DNA of 30,099 bases from JBAXXL01 sp038206725 (GCA_038206725.1 JBBRAO010000037.1:1-30099), one strand, 5' to 3'; positions 7,821-17,308 are shown, counted from the first letter of the stretch. Program-made: numbers and translations. The notes: a model not told the origin generated them from the letters alone.

Positions 7821-8669
7821 ATGAAGAAAATAGGATTGAGCATACTGATGGGCTTAATAGTTTTGCCACTAGCTTTAATGGCACAACCTAAATTGGATTT
7901 CGAAGGTGGAAGAATTTTTGATTGGGGCGATGTGAAACCGAAAGATTCACCTCTTAAAACGAAGATCAAACTATATAATAAAGGTACCGAATTATTAAAG
8001 ATAACTAAAGTTGTTCCGGGTTGCGGCTGTACAGTAGCAAAGCCGGAAAAAGATGAAATCGCACCGGGTGATTCAACTTATGTTGATGTAACCTTGAACA
8101 TAAAGGATAATGCTACAAAATTGACAAAGAGTATTACATTTAATACTAACGTACCGGGAACTGAAAAATATGTATATATGATTAAAGCTAATGTTGTTAC
8201 CGGATATAGATTGAATCCGCAGAATCTTAATTTCTTCAACGTCGAAGCGGCTAAAGAATTCATCTCCAAGGTTGGTTTGGAAAATACCAGCGCTAAAGAT
8301 ATGACTATCAAAACTCTTAAAGTAGAACCGGATTATATGACATCCAATTTGAAAGAAGGGATGATAATCAAAGCCGGCGAAACAATTACTGTCGAATGTA
8401 AAGTTTTACCTAAACGTACAGAAAACTTTTATCCGCGAGTAACCATAGGTTTAGAAGGCAATCCTGACGTTGAGCAAATAATAATCTACGGTAGTGGCCG
8501 CGCTAAACCAACGGAAGAAATAATCAACGGTGCAACAACTGACGGCAATTTAAAATTACCACCAAGACCGGAAAAACCTGACGCTGTTCAAACACCGACC
8601 GACGCTCAAAAACCTGTAAAAACCGAAGCTCCTCAAGCTCCGATTCAACAAAAACCAGCGAAAAAGTAA
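7821..8669 (+). CDS. Exported DUF1573 protein with Pro/Lys-rich tail
   Basis: A 282-residue protein with a signal peptide (to about residue 21, LMAQ). A DUF1573 Ig-like domain (about 22-120) follows, with the family hallmarks FDWGDVKP, LYNKGTELLKI and the cysteine motif VPGCGCTVAKP. A second Ig-like domain (about 121-225) comes next, then a low-complexity tail rich in Pro, Lys, Gln and Ala. Such proteins are common exported proteins of Bacteroidota; the exact role is not established. GGAGG lies 7 bases before the ATG, and a strong terminator (8693) follows, so it is probably a single-gene transcript. Confidence 0.85.
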   Translation: MKKIGLSILMGLIVLPLALMAQPKLDFEGGRIFDWGDVKPKDSPLKTKIKLYNKGTELLKITKVVPGCGCTVAKPEKDEIAPGDSTYVDVTLNIKDNATKLTKSITFNTNVPGTEKYVYMIKANVVTGYRLNPQNLNFFNVEAAKEFISKVGLENTSAKDMTIKTLKVEPDYMTSNLKEGMIIKAGETITVECKVLPKRTENFYPRVTIGLEGNPDVEQIIIYGSGRAKPTEEIINGATTDGNLKLPPRPEKPDAVQTPTDAQKPVKTEAPQAPIQQKPAKK

Positions 8670-8692
8670 CCGGTTTCAAAATATTTGATTAA

Positions 8693-8724
8693 AACGCTTG
8701 ATTAATTCTATCAAGCGTTTTTTT
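8693..8724 (+). terminator. Rho-independent terminator after the DUF1573 gene
   Basis: A perfect 10-base stem AACGCTTGAT (8693-8702) / ATCAAGCGTT (8710-8719) with a 7-base loop, followed directly by a run of T. Confidence 0.85.
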
Positions 8725-8785
8725 ATTTTAAAAGGTTTTCATAATTTTACAGTTCAAATTTTTTCAATTTATACGGTACAATCAA

Positions 8786-9682
8786 ATGGAATTAAAAACA
8801 CTAAATACTTTTATCGAAATAGCACAAAGTAAGGCAAAAAGAACAATTGCTGTTTCCGCCGCCGAAGACCTGCACGTTCTTCAAGCTATATCAACCGCGG
8901 TGAACGCAAACATCGTTGACGCTGTTTTGATTGGCGATTCTGTGAAAATCAAACAATTCGCCGACGAAATCAAATTTGATATTAATAAAGTGCAAGTTAT
9001 AAATGAAACCGATGTAGTTAAATCAGCCAAAACTGCTGTGAAATTGGTTCGCGACGGAAGTGCGCATATTTTGATGAAAGGTTTAATTCAAACAGCCGAT
9101 TTCTTAAGAGCGGTATTAGACAAAGAGTGCGGTTTAAGGACAGGTTCTTTATTAAGTCACATTGGTTTCTTTGAATTAGAGCATTATCATAAAGTTATTG
9201 CTCTTACCGATGCCGCTCAAAATACATTTCCTGAATTAGGCGAAAAAGTCCAAATAATTCAAAATTCCGTAGATATGTTCCACCGTTTGGGTGTTGATAA
9301 TCCTAAAGTCGCTTTGTTAGCCGCTATAGAGGGTGTTAATCCAAAAATGCCAAACACTATGGATGCCGCCGCTATAACGATGATGAACCGCCGTGGTCAA
9401 ATTAAGGGTTGTTTAATCGATGGTCCTTTGGCTATGGATTTAGCGGTTTCGGCTGAAGCGGCTCACCATAAAGGGATTATTAGCGAAGTATGCGGAAACA
9501 CGGATTTACTATTTGCTCCTAATATCGAAGTGGCTAATGTAATATATAAAACATTCAGCTATTTATGCGGAGCAAGCGCCGCGGCTTGTATTATCGGAGC
9601 CGCCGCACCGATTGTTCTGACTTCGAGAGCGGATTCTGAGAATACTAAATTGTTATCCATTGCTTTGACCGCCGCGGTATAA
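8786..9682 (+). CDS. ptb: Phosphate butyryltransferase-type acyltransferase
   Basis: A 298-residue enzyme, the length usual for phosphate butyryltransferases, of the PTA_PTB (isocitrate dehydrogenase-like) fold. It exchanges an acyl group between CoA and phosphate. Supporting segments are AAEDLHVLQAI, LIGDSVKIKQ, ILMKGLIQTADFLRAVL, RTGSLLSHIGFFEL, ALLAAIEGVNPKMPNT, GCLIDGPLAMDLAVS and PNIEVANVIYK. The phosphate and CoA region GPLAMD and the SH motif in LLSHIG are intact. It stands alone: a terminator precedes it, the subtilisin gene follows, and no butyrate kinase lies next to it, unlike the common ptb-buk pair. The preferred acyl-CoA (butyryl, propionyl, acetyl or branched) cannot be read from the sequence. 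No clear Shine-Dalgarno precedes the ATG. Confidence 0.88.
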   Translation: MELKTLNTFIEIAQSKAKRTIAVSAAEDLHVLQAISTAVNANIVDAVLIGDSVKIKQFADEIKFDINKVQVINETDVVKSAKTAVKLVRDGSAHILMKGLIQTADFLRAVLDKECGLRTGSLLSHIGFFELEHYHKVIALTDAAQNTFPELGEKVQIIQNSVDMFHRLGVDNPKVALLAAIEGVNPKMPNTMDAAAITMMNRRGQIKGCLIDGPLAMDLAVSAEAAHHKGIISEVCGNTDLLFAPNIEVANVIYKTFSYLCGASAAACIIGAAAPIVLTSRADSENTKLLSIALTAAV

Positions 9683-9704
9683 CACTACTTTTTTTTTAAC
9701 ATAG

Positions 9705-12700
9705 ATGACCCTAAAAATGAATCGTTTATTTTCAATAACTTTAGTTGTGATTATTACATTGATATTCGGCAAAGTACAAACTTTTGCGGAATACAATTCT
9801 TATATAATTAAGCTGAAATCAAGCAAAGAAAAAACTCAATTGCTGTCTTCAGGATTGAATGTAAAGCCAATATTTAATAGTACCCAAGTTAAAAATGAAG
9901 AAAAATTCTTGGAAAACTATTATTTGTTGATGGTTAACAAACCCTCCACGTCGGAGATTCAGTACATTATTAAAAAAATATCCGGAATCGAGTATATAGA
10001 ACCAAACTATATTTATAAAATAGATAAGGATATGCAGACAAACGATTCATTGTTGTCAAGCCAATGGGCATTAGAACAAATTAAAGCAAAAAGAGCTTGG
10101 GCAAAATCCACAGGCGGGGGAGTTATAGTTGGTGTTATTGATACCGGTATTGATTGGAATCATCCCGATTTGCAAGGTCAGCTTTGGATAAACGAAAAGG
10201 AAGACATAAACAATTCAGGTAAATTCGAACCCTGGCTATCCACTGAAATACGCGATGGTATATCCGGCGATTTGAATGGAATTGATGAAGATGGTAACGG
10301 ATTTGCAGACGATGTAATAGGTTATGATTTTGTTGACGAACTTACCGTCGGCTTTGGTGATAATACTGAAAGAGACGCTATTCCTGAGGATGAATGTAAC
10401 CACGGTACACCTGTTTCCGGTATAATTGCCGCTAAAGCAAACAATAAATCGGGAATCGCGGGAATTGCGTATAATAGTAGAATTTTAACATCCAAGTGCT
10501 TCAACGCCGCCGGAACTGGCGAGTCCGACGATATAGCCGCCGCAATTGTATATGCCGCCGACAATGGAGCTAAGGTCTTAAATTGTTCATTTGGCGATTA
10601 TTTTGAAAGCAAAATTATACACGATGCCATAAACTACGCTTATAATAAAGGGTGTGTCATAGTTGCTTCATCGGGCAATAATAATAATTACGAATATCAT
10701 TATCCATCCGATTATGATAAAGTTATATGTGTTGGCGGTTCCAACGAATTAGGTGGCAAATATTCATTTGGTAATTATGGCTCATTACTCGACATAGCCG
10801 CTCCCGGACAGAATGTTGTAACTACTAAAACCGGCAATGGATATATGGCTTTTAGCGGTACTTCCGCGGCGGCTCCTCACGTATCTGCCGGTGCGGCATT
10901 ATTAGTTTCCGCAAATAAAAGCTTAACCCCAAGAGAAGTTAAAGAAATTTTAAAAGCATCTGCTACGGACGCAGGCGATCCGGGTTGGGATATCAAATTC
11001 GGCAATGGCATTTTAAATTGTTCCGATGCATTGGATTATATTGGTAAACCATTAGTTACAATTACTGAGCCGACAAATGAAAGTGTATTCAATAGAGATA
11101 AAACAAGCGGAACTGAGATTATTGGTTCTATTGTTCATCCATTATTCAACAATTACGAAGTTTTGATTGGTCCCGGTTCCATTCCGACAAAGTGGACAAA
11201 AATATCGGAGGGTGATAAGCAAATACTTAAAGGCGCACTTGCATTTTTGGATTTAACAAAATTAGTTGATACTCTGATTATAAATGATTCAACCAAAAAA
11301 ATAACGAAAGATACTCTATATACAATCAGTATAAAAGTGTTTTTGAAAAACGGGTTAACCACTCAGCACCGTACACAGATAAATATTACATCCTCCGAAA
11401 GCAAACTTAAGTTCTTGTCACTCAACAGCAAAAATGTTTACTATAATGGTAGAAGGGCGATTTTAATCAATTCAGCATTCAATAAAAAATGTAGTTTTAT
11501 ATTGAAGTATAAAACAACCGATTCTCAAGTTTATGAAAACAAATTAGATTATATGAGTTTCGATGATATTCACCAAATAATGTTTAATGATGAATTAGCC
11601 GTAGGGAAAACCTATCAAGCAGAAGCCATCGCTTACGATGATGTAGATACTATCAAGCAAAATATAAGTTTTACCCTGCAAGATGATAGTTTTAACCAAG
11701 ATAAATTCAGTTACAAATATTCGATACCGAAACGCTTGTTTATGAATAATGAAACAGCGGATCTTTATGGAACCGGCGAAAAGATATTTGCTTGTAACGA
11801 TATAAATACTCTTTCATTCGGTAATGGTGAATTGTACGCTCTTAGAGATGGTAAATTTGAACAGTTGGAATCGAGTAAAGACGAGGTTTGGATTCCCAAA
11901 GATTTTGGCGATCTTAATGGAAACGGCAAACCTGATATGTTAGCTTTAAATTATGGCATTAGTAAAGTTTTCGAAAATTCTTCAGGTTCGACGATTTTCA
12001 ACCACCCGATTTTTGAATCCAATCCGGAATATTCCTTTTGGGGAGAGCATCTTATTGATGTTGATGGTGATGGGAGAGATGAGATAATAGGAACCGATAA
12101 CAAAGAATTCTTTATCTATGATCCTTATTTAAAAAAGATTACCTCCGAAACCATTTTGCCGGAGGGATTAAATTATTCTCTATGGGTCAATTCAGCAATC
12201 GGCAATTTTGATGAAGATTCGAATAAAGAATTAGCATTCGCAAACGAGTATGGGATATTATTTGTTTATGAAATTAACAATGGTTTAGTTTTCGAATATG
12301 CAGATACATTAACAAAAGATCTTAGTAGTCAGAACCTTGAAGCGGGGGATTTCGACGGCGATGGTATTGACGAGATTATTCATTTGCGTTTTGGAACACA
12401 AGAACTTAATGGATTGAAAGAAAAAGGTGATCCTATCTGGATTTGTTCAATGATAAAAAAAGAGAATGGAAAATACGTTGAAAAATGGAAAGACTTTTTC
12501 TACGGTGTTCGCCAAGGAACTGTAAGAAATCTGAATGCCACATATAGAAATGGTATCTCGGTTGGCGATTTGAATGGCGATAAAATTGATGATATCATAG
12601 TTTCTGTATTCCCGAATCTCTATATTTTCGAATATAATAAAGATGCGGCAAAGTGTGAACCTATATGGCACTTTCCGTCAGTCCTATCAAACTCTGCTCT

Positions 12701-13979
12701 TATCGCTGATTTAGATGGTAACGGCAAGAATGAAATAGGTTTTTGCGGTTTCAACCAAACCTTGTTTTTCGAAATGAATGGTGCTAACGAAAAACCTGCC
12801 GCTCCGAAAAACTTGATGAGTGTTACACTTAGTGATACCACCGCTTTGCTTTATTGGGGTAAGTCCGATGATGCTCAGTATTATTATGTCGGCGAAATCA
12901 GGGATAATATGGTTGATTTATGGACTGTGCCTATTACAAACGACAGCATTATAGTTCATAAACCAAATGGCTTAGCTTCCGATTGCGCAGTGTTCACAGT
13001 TGTAGCTATGAATGATACTTACGTCGAAAAAAGAAGCGATTTTGCTGTTCCAAGAGAGGTATGTTTTTATACACCTATTGATAAAATGAATATCGAAAGT
13101 ATTACTCCAAATCCTTTAGCTTTAGTACTTGGTTTTAATGGATATTTGCCTCATAATTCCATAGAAGCCGGCAAAATCCAACTATGCGATTCAGATGGGA
13201 AATTTATTAAATTTGCTGAGAGTGCTTTACTCAATTCCGACACCAGCTTAATAGCATCTTTCAATGCAACTTTAGCTGATGGTAAATACATCGTTAAAGT
13301 GGAAAGCTTTACTGATAGATTCTATACACCTACAACACCGTTTACCCAACCCTTCAATTTAAAAAACCCGGTAGGTGAGCAAGAGGTTTATCTTACAAAT
13401 TTAACCGTTCTACAACCAACATTGTTGGAATTGTTTTTCTCAGATGATTTGGATAAAACAAACGCTGAAGTCGTGGGTAACTATGACTTAAAGCCGATAG
13501 GTTCTGTTTTATCGGTTGGATTAAGCCAGTCAAATAGTAAATCCGTTATACTGCTGTTATCAAATGAATTGAGACATAATAGCGCACGCGGAATGAACTA
13601 TACAATTACAGCCAAAAACATAGTTACTTTAAACGGAAAGAAAATGACAACCGGTGCCGGTGCAACATTGGGATTTGTTTTTTCTGAATTGACTAATACA
13701 AACACTTATGTTTACCCTCAACCTATTAAACTCTCGGTTGACGATAAAGCAATGTTCGCCGGATTGACAAAGAATGCCGTGATCGAGATAATTACTATGG
13801 ATGGAAGAATAATTCAAGAGCTTACAGAAAACGACGGTAATGGTGGAGTAGAGTGGGATTTACGGGATTTGAACGGAACCATCCTTGCTCCAGGAATATA
13901 TCTTTATAGGGTTAATGGTACAAACACCAACGATAAATTACAATTCGAAGAATATAAAAAACTGGTTATAATCGAATAG
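9705..13979 (+). CDS. T9SS-secreted subtilisin-family protease with FG-GAP-like repeats
   Basis: A 1424-residue S8 serine protease; a start at 9717 (MNRLFSIT) is equally possible, since neither ATG has a clear ribosome-binding site. The order is signal peptide (to about 28), an inhibitor-like propeptide (about 30-105), catalytic domain (about 125-445) with Asp146 in GVIDTGID, His233 in NHGTPVSG, oxyanion Asn325 and Ser387 in GTSAAAPHVSAG. Then come beta-rich linker domains and a set of FG-GAP/VCBS-type calcium-binding loops (DLNGNGKPD, DVDGDGRDE, DFDGDGIDE, DLNGDKIDD, DLDGNGKNE; about 734-1015), a fibronectin-III-like part (about 1029-1110), and a FlgD/T9SS type-A sorting domain at the C-terminus (about 1335-1424, ending GIYLYRVNG..KKLVIIE). 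It is probably exported by Sec, carried across the outer membrane by T9SS and fixed at the surface. The substrate is unknown. Confidence 0.9.
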   Translation: MTLKMNRLFSITLVVIITLIFGKVQTFAEYNSYIIKLKSSKEKTQLLSSGLNVKPIFNSTQVKNEEKFLENYYLLMVNKPSTSEIQYIIKKISGIEYIEPNYIYKIDKDMQTNDSLLSSQWALEQIKAKRAWAKSTGGGVIVGVIDTGIDWNHPDLQGQLWINEKEDINNSGKFEPWLSTEIRDGISGDLNGIDEDGNGFADDVIGYDFVDELTVGFGDNTERDAIPEDECNHGTPVSGIIAAKANNKSGIAGIAYNSRILTSKCFNAAGTGESDDIAAAIVYAADNGAKVLNCSFGDYFESKIIHDAINYAYNKGCVIVASSGNNNNYEYHYPSDYDKVICVGGSNELGGKYSFGNYGSLLDIAAPGQNVVTTKTGNGYMAFSGTSAAAPHVSAGAALLVSANKSLTPREVKEILKASATDAGDPGWDIKFGNGILNCSDALDYIGKPLVTITEPTNESVFNRDKTSGTEIIGSIVHPLFNNYEVLIGPGSIPTKWTKISEGDKQILKGALAFLDLTKLVDTLIINDSTKKITKDTLYTISIKVFLKNGLTTQHRTQINITSSESKLKFLSLNSKNVYYNGRRAILINSAFNKKCSFILKYKTTDSQVYENKLDYMSFDDIHQIMFNDELAVGKTYQAEAIAYDDVDTIKQNISFTLQDDSFNQDKFSYKYSIPKRLFMNNETADLYGTGEKIFACNDINTLSFGNGELYALRDGKFEQLESSKDEVWIPKDFGDLNGNGKPDMLALNYGISKVFENSSGSTIFNHPIFESNPEYSFWGEHLIDVDGDGRDEIIGTDNKEFFIYDPYLKKITSETILPEGLNYSLWVNSAIGNFDEDSNKELAFANEYGILFVYEINNGLVFEYADTLTKDLSSQNLEAGDFDGDGIDEIIHLRFGTQELNGLKEKGDPIWICSMIKKENGKYVEKWKDFFYGVRQGTVRNLNATYRNGISVGDLNGDKIDDIIVSVFPNLYIFEYNKDAAKCEPIWHFPSVLSNSALIADLDGNGKNEIGFCGFNQTLFFEMNGANEKPAAPKNLMSVTLSDTTALLYWGKSDDAQYYYVGEIRDNMVDLWTVPITNDSIIVHKPNGLASDCAVFTVVAMNDTYVEKRSDFAVPREVCFYTPIDKMNIESITPNPLALVLGFNGYLPHNSIEAGKIQLCDSDGKFIKFAESALLNSDTSLIASFNATLADGKYIVKVESFTDRFYTPTTPFTQPFNLKNPVGEQEVYLTNLTVLQPTLLELFFSDDLDKTNAEVVGNYDLKPIGSVLSVGLSQSNSKSVILLLSNELRHNSARGMNYTITAKNIVTLNGKKMTTGAGATLGFVFSELTNTNTYVYPQPIKLSVDDKAMFAGLTKNAVIEIITMDGRIIQELTENDGNGGVEWDLRDLNGTILAPGIYLYRVNGTNTNDKLQFEEYKKLVIIE

Positions 13980-13997
13980 TTCTCTTTGAGACTAAAA

Positions 13998-14211
13998 ATG
14001 AATGATAAATACGAAGCGGTTGTAGGGCTTGAGGTTCACGCGCAATTGTTAACTGAAAGCAAAGCCTTTTCCGGTGATTCGGCAGAATTACGGCGATTTC
14101 CCGAATACAAATACTTCACCTGTAAGTTTGGGGCATCCGGAAACTTTGCCCACAGTAAATGAAAAAATGGAAAAGTTTTGCATTAAAACCGGTTTTAGGA
14201 ACCCAATGTAA
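13998..14211 (+). pseudogene. gatB: Frameshifted 5' fragment of gatB (Asp/Glu-tRNA amidotransferase subunit B)
   Basis: An ATG at 13998 opens MNDKYEAVVGLEVHAQLLTE, the conserved GatB N-terminus. After SGDSAE (around 14086-14092) one extra base shifts the frame; the original frame ends at a TGA at 14160-14162. In the +1 frame the GatB sequence continues as GDFPNTNTSPVSLGHPETLP and then TVNEKMEKFCIKTG, and stops at TAA 14209-14211. Only about 70 of the usual roughly 480 codons remain, and the end runs into a terminator hairpin. It lies 18 bases behind the subtilisin gene. Amidotransferase activity is impossible; a functional gatB must lie elsewhere if the organism uses this route. A duplication or rearrangement remnant is the best explanation. 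Confidence 0.85.
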
Positions 14212-14230
14212 TTCTGGGTTTCCTTTTTTT
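14197..14230 (+). terminator. Rho-independent terminator after subtilisin and gatB fragment
   Basis: AGGAACCCA (14197-14205) pairs with TGGGTTTCCT (14215-14224) with one bulged T and a 9-base loop, followed by a T-run. It overlaps the end of the gatB fragment and closes the subtilisin transcript. Confidence 0.8.
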
Positions 14231-14318
14231 CAATAATTTCAGATTTGGCACGATTATTCCGAATGTTTTTATAGTATGAATTATTGATTATTTTTTAACA
14301 TTAAAAGGAATATGTAAT

Positions 14319-15017
14319 TTGAAAAAATTATTATTGATTGGATTGCTTATTTGCATTAGCTATGCGGCTAATGCTCAAGTATCAACCTACTTGGAAAAAG
14401 GTCAAACCGGAATCGGTTTACAAGGTATTGCAGTAAAAGGATATAAATTCAATGGTTACGGCGCGAAACTTAGCGGTACAATGAAAGGTATTGTTGATAT
14501 CGAAGTTATTGCCGCACACGATATTTATGATAAGGATATCAACCATCTTATTGCCGGCAATACTGCGCAGTTTTATAACGCTAAAGCAACTTGGTGGTTA
14601 TACAGAAGTACAATAACAACCGGAATAGAAGCCAATTTTGGTATATCCGGTGGTTTTATGACTGGTACTTACAAGGATTTCAAATATAATAATTCCGAAA
14701 CCGGATTACCCGAAGAATCTAAATCTTATTCGGAAGGTACTTTTGGATTTGAATCTTCCGTCAATTTTCAATTGTCCAAAACCTGGTTTTTCCAACCGCA
14801 ATTTGGCGTTCTACTCGATGCCGGTGCTGATGAAGGAATCAGAAATAACAAAGCTTATACAGAGAGCTATACCGGTTTAACATCAAATCTTGGTGCCGCG
14901 ATTTTTAAAAGAATGCCAAATTGCGGAACTGTTTATTTCGATGTTGATCAATTTATAGATACTTTTGATTCCAAAGGTTTTTATTATGTTTCACTCGGAT
15001 ATATTCATAGCTTTTAA
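14319..15017 (+). CDS. Exported, possibly outer-membrane beta-barrel protein
   Basis: A 232-residue protein that starts at TTG (14319) with AAGGA about 10 bases upstream; no ATG lies in a usable position. The signal peptide is clear (residues 1-19, ANAQV). The remainder alternates polar and aromatic/hydrophobic residues with Gly-rich turns and ends YVSLGYIHSF; a C-terminal Phe and amphipathic strands are typical of outer-membrane barrel proteins. I do not recognise a family. A terminator at 15087 follows, so it is probably transcribed alone. Barrel topology is inferred from pattern only. Confidence 0.75.
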   Translation: MKKLLLIGLLICISYAANAQVSTYLEKGQTGIGLQGIAVKGYKFNGYGAKLSGTMKGIVDIEVIAAHDIYDKDINHLIAGNTAQFYNAKATWWLYRSTITTGIEANFGISGGFMTGTYKDFKYNNSETGLPEESKSYSEGTFGFESSVNFQLSKTWFFQPQFGVLLDAGADEGIRNNKAYTESYTGLTSNLGAAIFKRMPNCGTVYFDVDQFIDTFDSKGFYYVSLGYIHSF

Positions 15018-15086
15018 ACTTTAAAAAAGTAATATAAAGTTTTGATATATATGTTGTTGTCTAATATGACACAATCCTGAACCAAT

Positions 15087-15117
15087 GGAACCCTGATTAG
15101 ATTCGGGGTTCCTTTTA
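15087..15117 (+). terminator. Terminator after the barrel-like protein gene
   Basis: GGAACCC (15087-15093) pairs with GGGTTCC (15106-15112) around a 12-base loop, followed by TTTTATT. Its stem sequence closely resembles that of the terminator at 14197. Confidence 0.75.
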
Positions 15118-15157
15118 TTATACTATGTTCGGAAGTTTTCCACAATTTTAGAAAATG

Positions 15158-15190
15158 CTTGTTTCTTATGAATTATATTTTATAGTTTTG
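15158..15190 (+). promoter_or_regulatory. Possible promoter of the DUF262/DUF1524 gene
   Basis: CTTG (15158-15161), 21 bases, then TAGTTTTG (15183-15190), a fit to the Bacteroidota -33 / TAnnTTTG boxes. Transcription would begin near 15197, about 40 bases before the ATG. With a terminator upstream, the gene appears to be transcribed on its own. Confidence 0.4.
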
Positions 15191-15238
15191 TAGAGCGAAA
15201 ATGATAAATTTTTAATAAATTAAAAAAAAGGTATTATT

Positions 15239-17308
15239 ATGAATACTCCAAATACTACAAGAAATTTTAAAGAGTTAATAACATTAAAGGAGCTTTTTGA
15301 AGAAAGATATTTTTGCATTCCTGATTATCAAAGAGGATTCTCTTGGGAAATAATACAACTTGATGATTTAGTTAGTGATATTGAAAAGCTTCTCGGAATA
15401 GAACAAACACATATTCACTATACTGGTACTATCGTATTAACCGAGCGGGAAGGTATTAAAAACAAATTTGCAATTGTCGATGGACAGCAAAGATTAACGA
15501 CATTGATTATTTTATTGCACGAAATTTATTTAAAAAATCCAGACAAATATAAAGAAATATTTACAAAATATATTTTAACTGGAACTATAGGTAACGAATG
15601 CTTAAAGATTAATCCTGATGATATTAATACATCTATTTTTATAAAAGATAGAATTTTTGGTGTAAGCAATACTCCTCCTGAAATAAAATCTCATTCATTG
15701 TTAATTGAAGCAAAAAAATATTTTCAAGAATGGCTTTTTGATAAAGAAGATATCTTTATAGAAAAAATATTTAATATAATTGAAAATAAATTAGGTTTTT
15801 TAATATATACCCCGAATGACGGCAAAGAAATCGGTATAATGTTTGAAGTAATTAATAATCGTGGTAAACGATTATCGGAACTTGAGAAAATTAAAAACTA
15901 TTTTATTTACTATGCTACAATCTTCGATAGAAACACACTTAGAGAAACTATAAATAAAAAATGGGGAGATATTCTTCGAAATTTAAGCAAAGCAGCTATT
16001 ACCGATAATGAAGATGAAAATAGCTTTTTAAGAAATTGTTATATTGTATTTTATTATGCAAGCAAAACTAAAAGTTGGTATGTTTATAATGAGATTAAAG
16101 AAAAATTTAATACGAATAAAATAGTAGAACAAAAAGAACAAAATGAAAAAGAAAATCTAATAGACAGTAATATAAAATCAATACAGAGTTTTATTGATTT
16201 TTTAGAACGTGCTTCAAGATATTATGCTTACCTTGAAAAAGGTTCTTATTTCGAACACAATTATTCGGGAGTAGGAAAAAAAGAATTAAGCAAACAGCTT
16301 AAATTATTAAGATGCCAGCACGCTAAAGCTTCAATTTTACCATTATATTTGTCTGTTATGGATAGATATCAGAATGATTCTAAAAGTTTGCTTAAATTAT
16401 TAGATACTATTGAAAAATTAAACTTCAGAGTATATATTTTACCCAAAATAGCAAATCGAGCAGATACTTATCAAGGTTCATTATTTTGGGTTGCTTACTT
16501 ATTGTTCAATTCTGAAAGAGATGAATCAGTAAAAGAAAAATGGGTATTATACTCTGAATATACCGGAGATAAAAAATATTCAAGTGAATTTGATAAAATC
16601 AAAGACTTTTTGGAATCATTTACTCAAAAACATTGCAATGAATATAAATTTGTTCAGTCATTAACAATTGATCTTGATGAAGAAGAAGATTATTACAATT
16701 GGAAAGGTCTAAGGTATTTTTTAGCAAATTATGAATATGAATTGAAAAAGGTGCCTCAAATTGATTGGGATATCGAAAATATTTTAATAACGTTAGAAGA
16801 CTCCAAAGAAAATAAAAATAATTATCTATCAATAGAACATATCTGGGCATCAAATAATAGGGTAGAAGAGGCTCCGATAGATTATATTCAAAAAAGAAGA
16901 CTAGGAAATTTTGTTTTATTAGGTCTATCCGATAATATTAGGAAAAGCAAAAAAGATATATCTGATAAATATAACACAATGGAAATTCAAGCAAGAATCG
17001 AACTTCTAAAGGATGAAAATATTAAAAAAAGAGATGCTGATTTCCAATTATTACAAATTGATGAAATAAGACAAAGTTTTATACAAGCTGAAGAATACCT
17101 TCAAAACACCTTAAAGAGAACTAACAAAACTCATCAATACTATAAAGACCTTTCTGCTAGGATTAATGATATAAGAGAAACAAAATTAATTAAATTTGCT
17201 CTTGAAAGATGGTCTTTTGAGGGTGAAAAATTAGAAAACTTCTCAAAAGTTGATACATTTGAAGCGAGAGATACTAAAAGCAACGAAAGTTATGTAATAC
17301 AAAAATAA
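15239..17308 (+). CDS. DUF262/DUF1524 protein, GmrSD-like putative defence nuclease
   Basis: A 689-residue protein. The N-terminal DUF262 (ParB-like) domain has IPDYQRGFSW (27-36) and the DGQQRLTTL motif (81-89), which in GmrSD-type restriction enzymes serves nucleotide hydrolysis. After a long helical middle part, the C-terminal DUF1524 region has an HNH-like pattern: IEHIW with His534, RRLGNFVLL with Asn557, and SDNIRKSKK with Asn566, as expected for a nuclease. In relatives (GmrSD, BrxU) such fusions cleave modified phage DNA, so a role in phage defence is likely but inferred. Codon use is more AT-rich than in its neighbours and the gene is solitary, flanked by a terminator and a broken RAYT transposase, which suggests horizontal transfer. 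AAAGG precedes the ATG by about 7 bases. No methyltransferase partner is present, consistent with a type IV-like system. Confidence 0.85.
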   Translation: MNTPNTTRNFKELITLKELFEERYFCIPDYQRGFSWEIIQLDDLVSDIEKLLGIEQTHIHYTGTIVLTEREGIKNKFAIVDGQQRLTTLIILLHEIYLKNPDKYKEIFTKYILTGTIGNECLKINPDDINTSIFIKDRIFGVSNTPPEIKSHSLLIEAKKYFQEWLFDKEDIFIEKIFNIIENKLGFLIYTPNDGKEIGIMFEVINNRGKRLSELEKIKNYFIYYATIFDRNTLRETINKKWGDILRNLSKAAITDNEDENSFLRNCYIVFYYASKTKSWYVYNEIKEKFNTNKIVEQKEQNEKENLIDSNIKSIQSFIDFLERASRYYAYLEKGSYFEHNYSGVGKKELSKQLKLLRCQHAKASILPLYLSVMDRYQNDSKSLLKLLDTIEKLNFRVYILPKIANRADTYQGSLFWVAYLLFNSERDESVKEKWVLYSEYTGDKKYSSEFDKIKDFLESFTQKHCNEYKFVQSLTIDLDEEEDYYNWKGLRYFLANYEYELKKVPQIDWDIENILITLEDSKENKNNYLSIEHIWASNNRVEEAPIDYIQKRRLGNFVLLGLSDNIRKSKKDISDKYNTMEIQARIELLKDENIKKRDADFQLLQIDEIRQSFIQAEEYLQNTLKRTNKTHQYYKDLSARINDIRETKLIKFALERWSFEGEKLENFSKVDTFEARDTKSNESYVIQK

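Noticed and set aside
14041..14162. Functional small protein from the gatB ATG
   Set aside because: After the frameshift the first frame gives an unrelated tail of about 24 residues; GatB similarity continues in the other frame, which marks decay.
15239..17308. Multi-gene defence island
   Set aside because: Only one defence-type gene is present; neighbours are a barrel-like protein, a dead transposase and a metallopeptidase.
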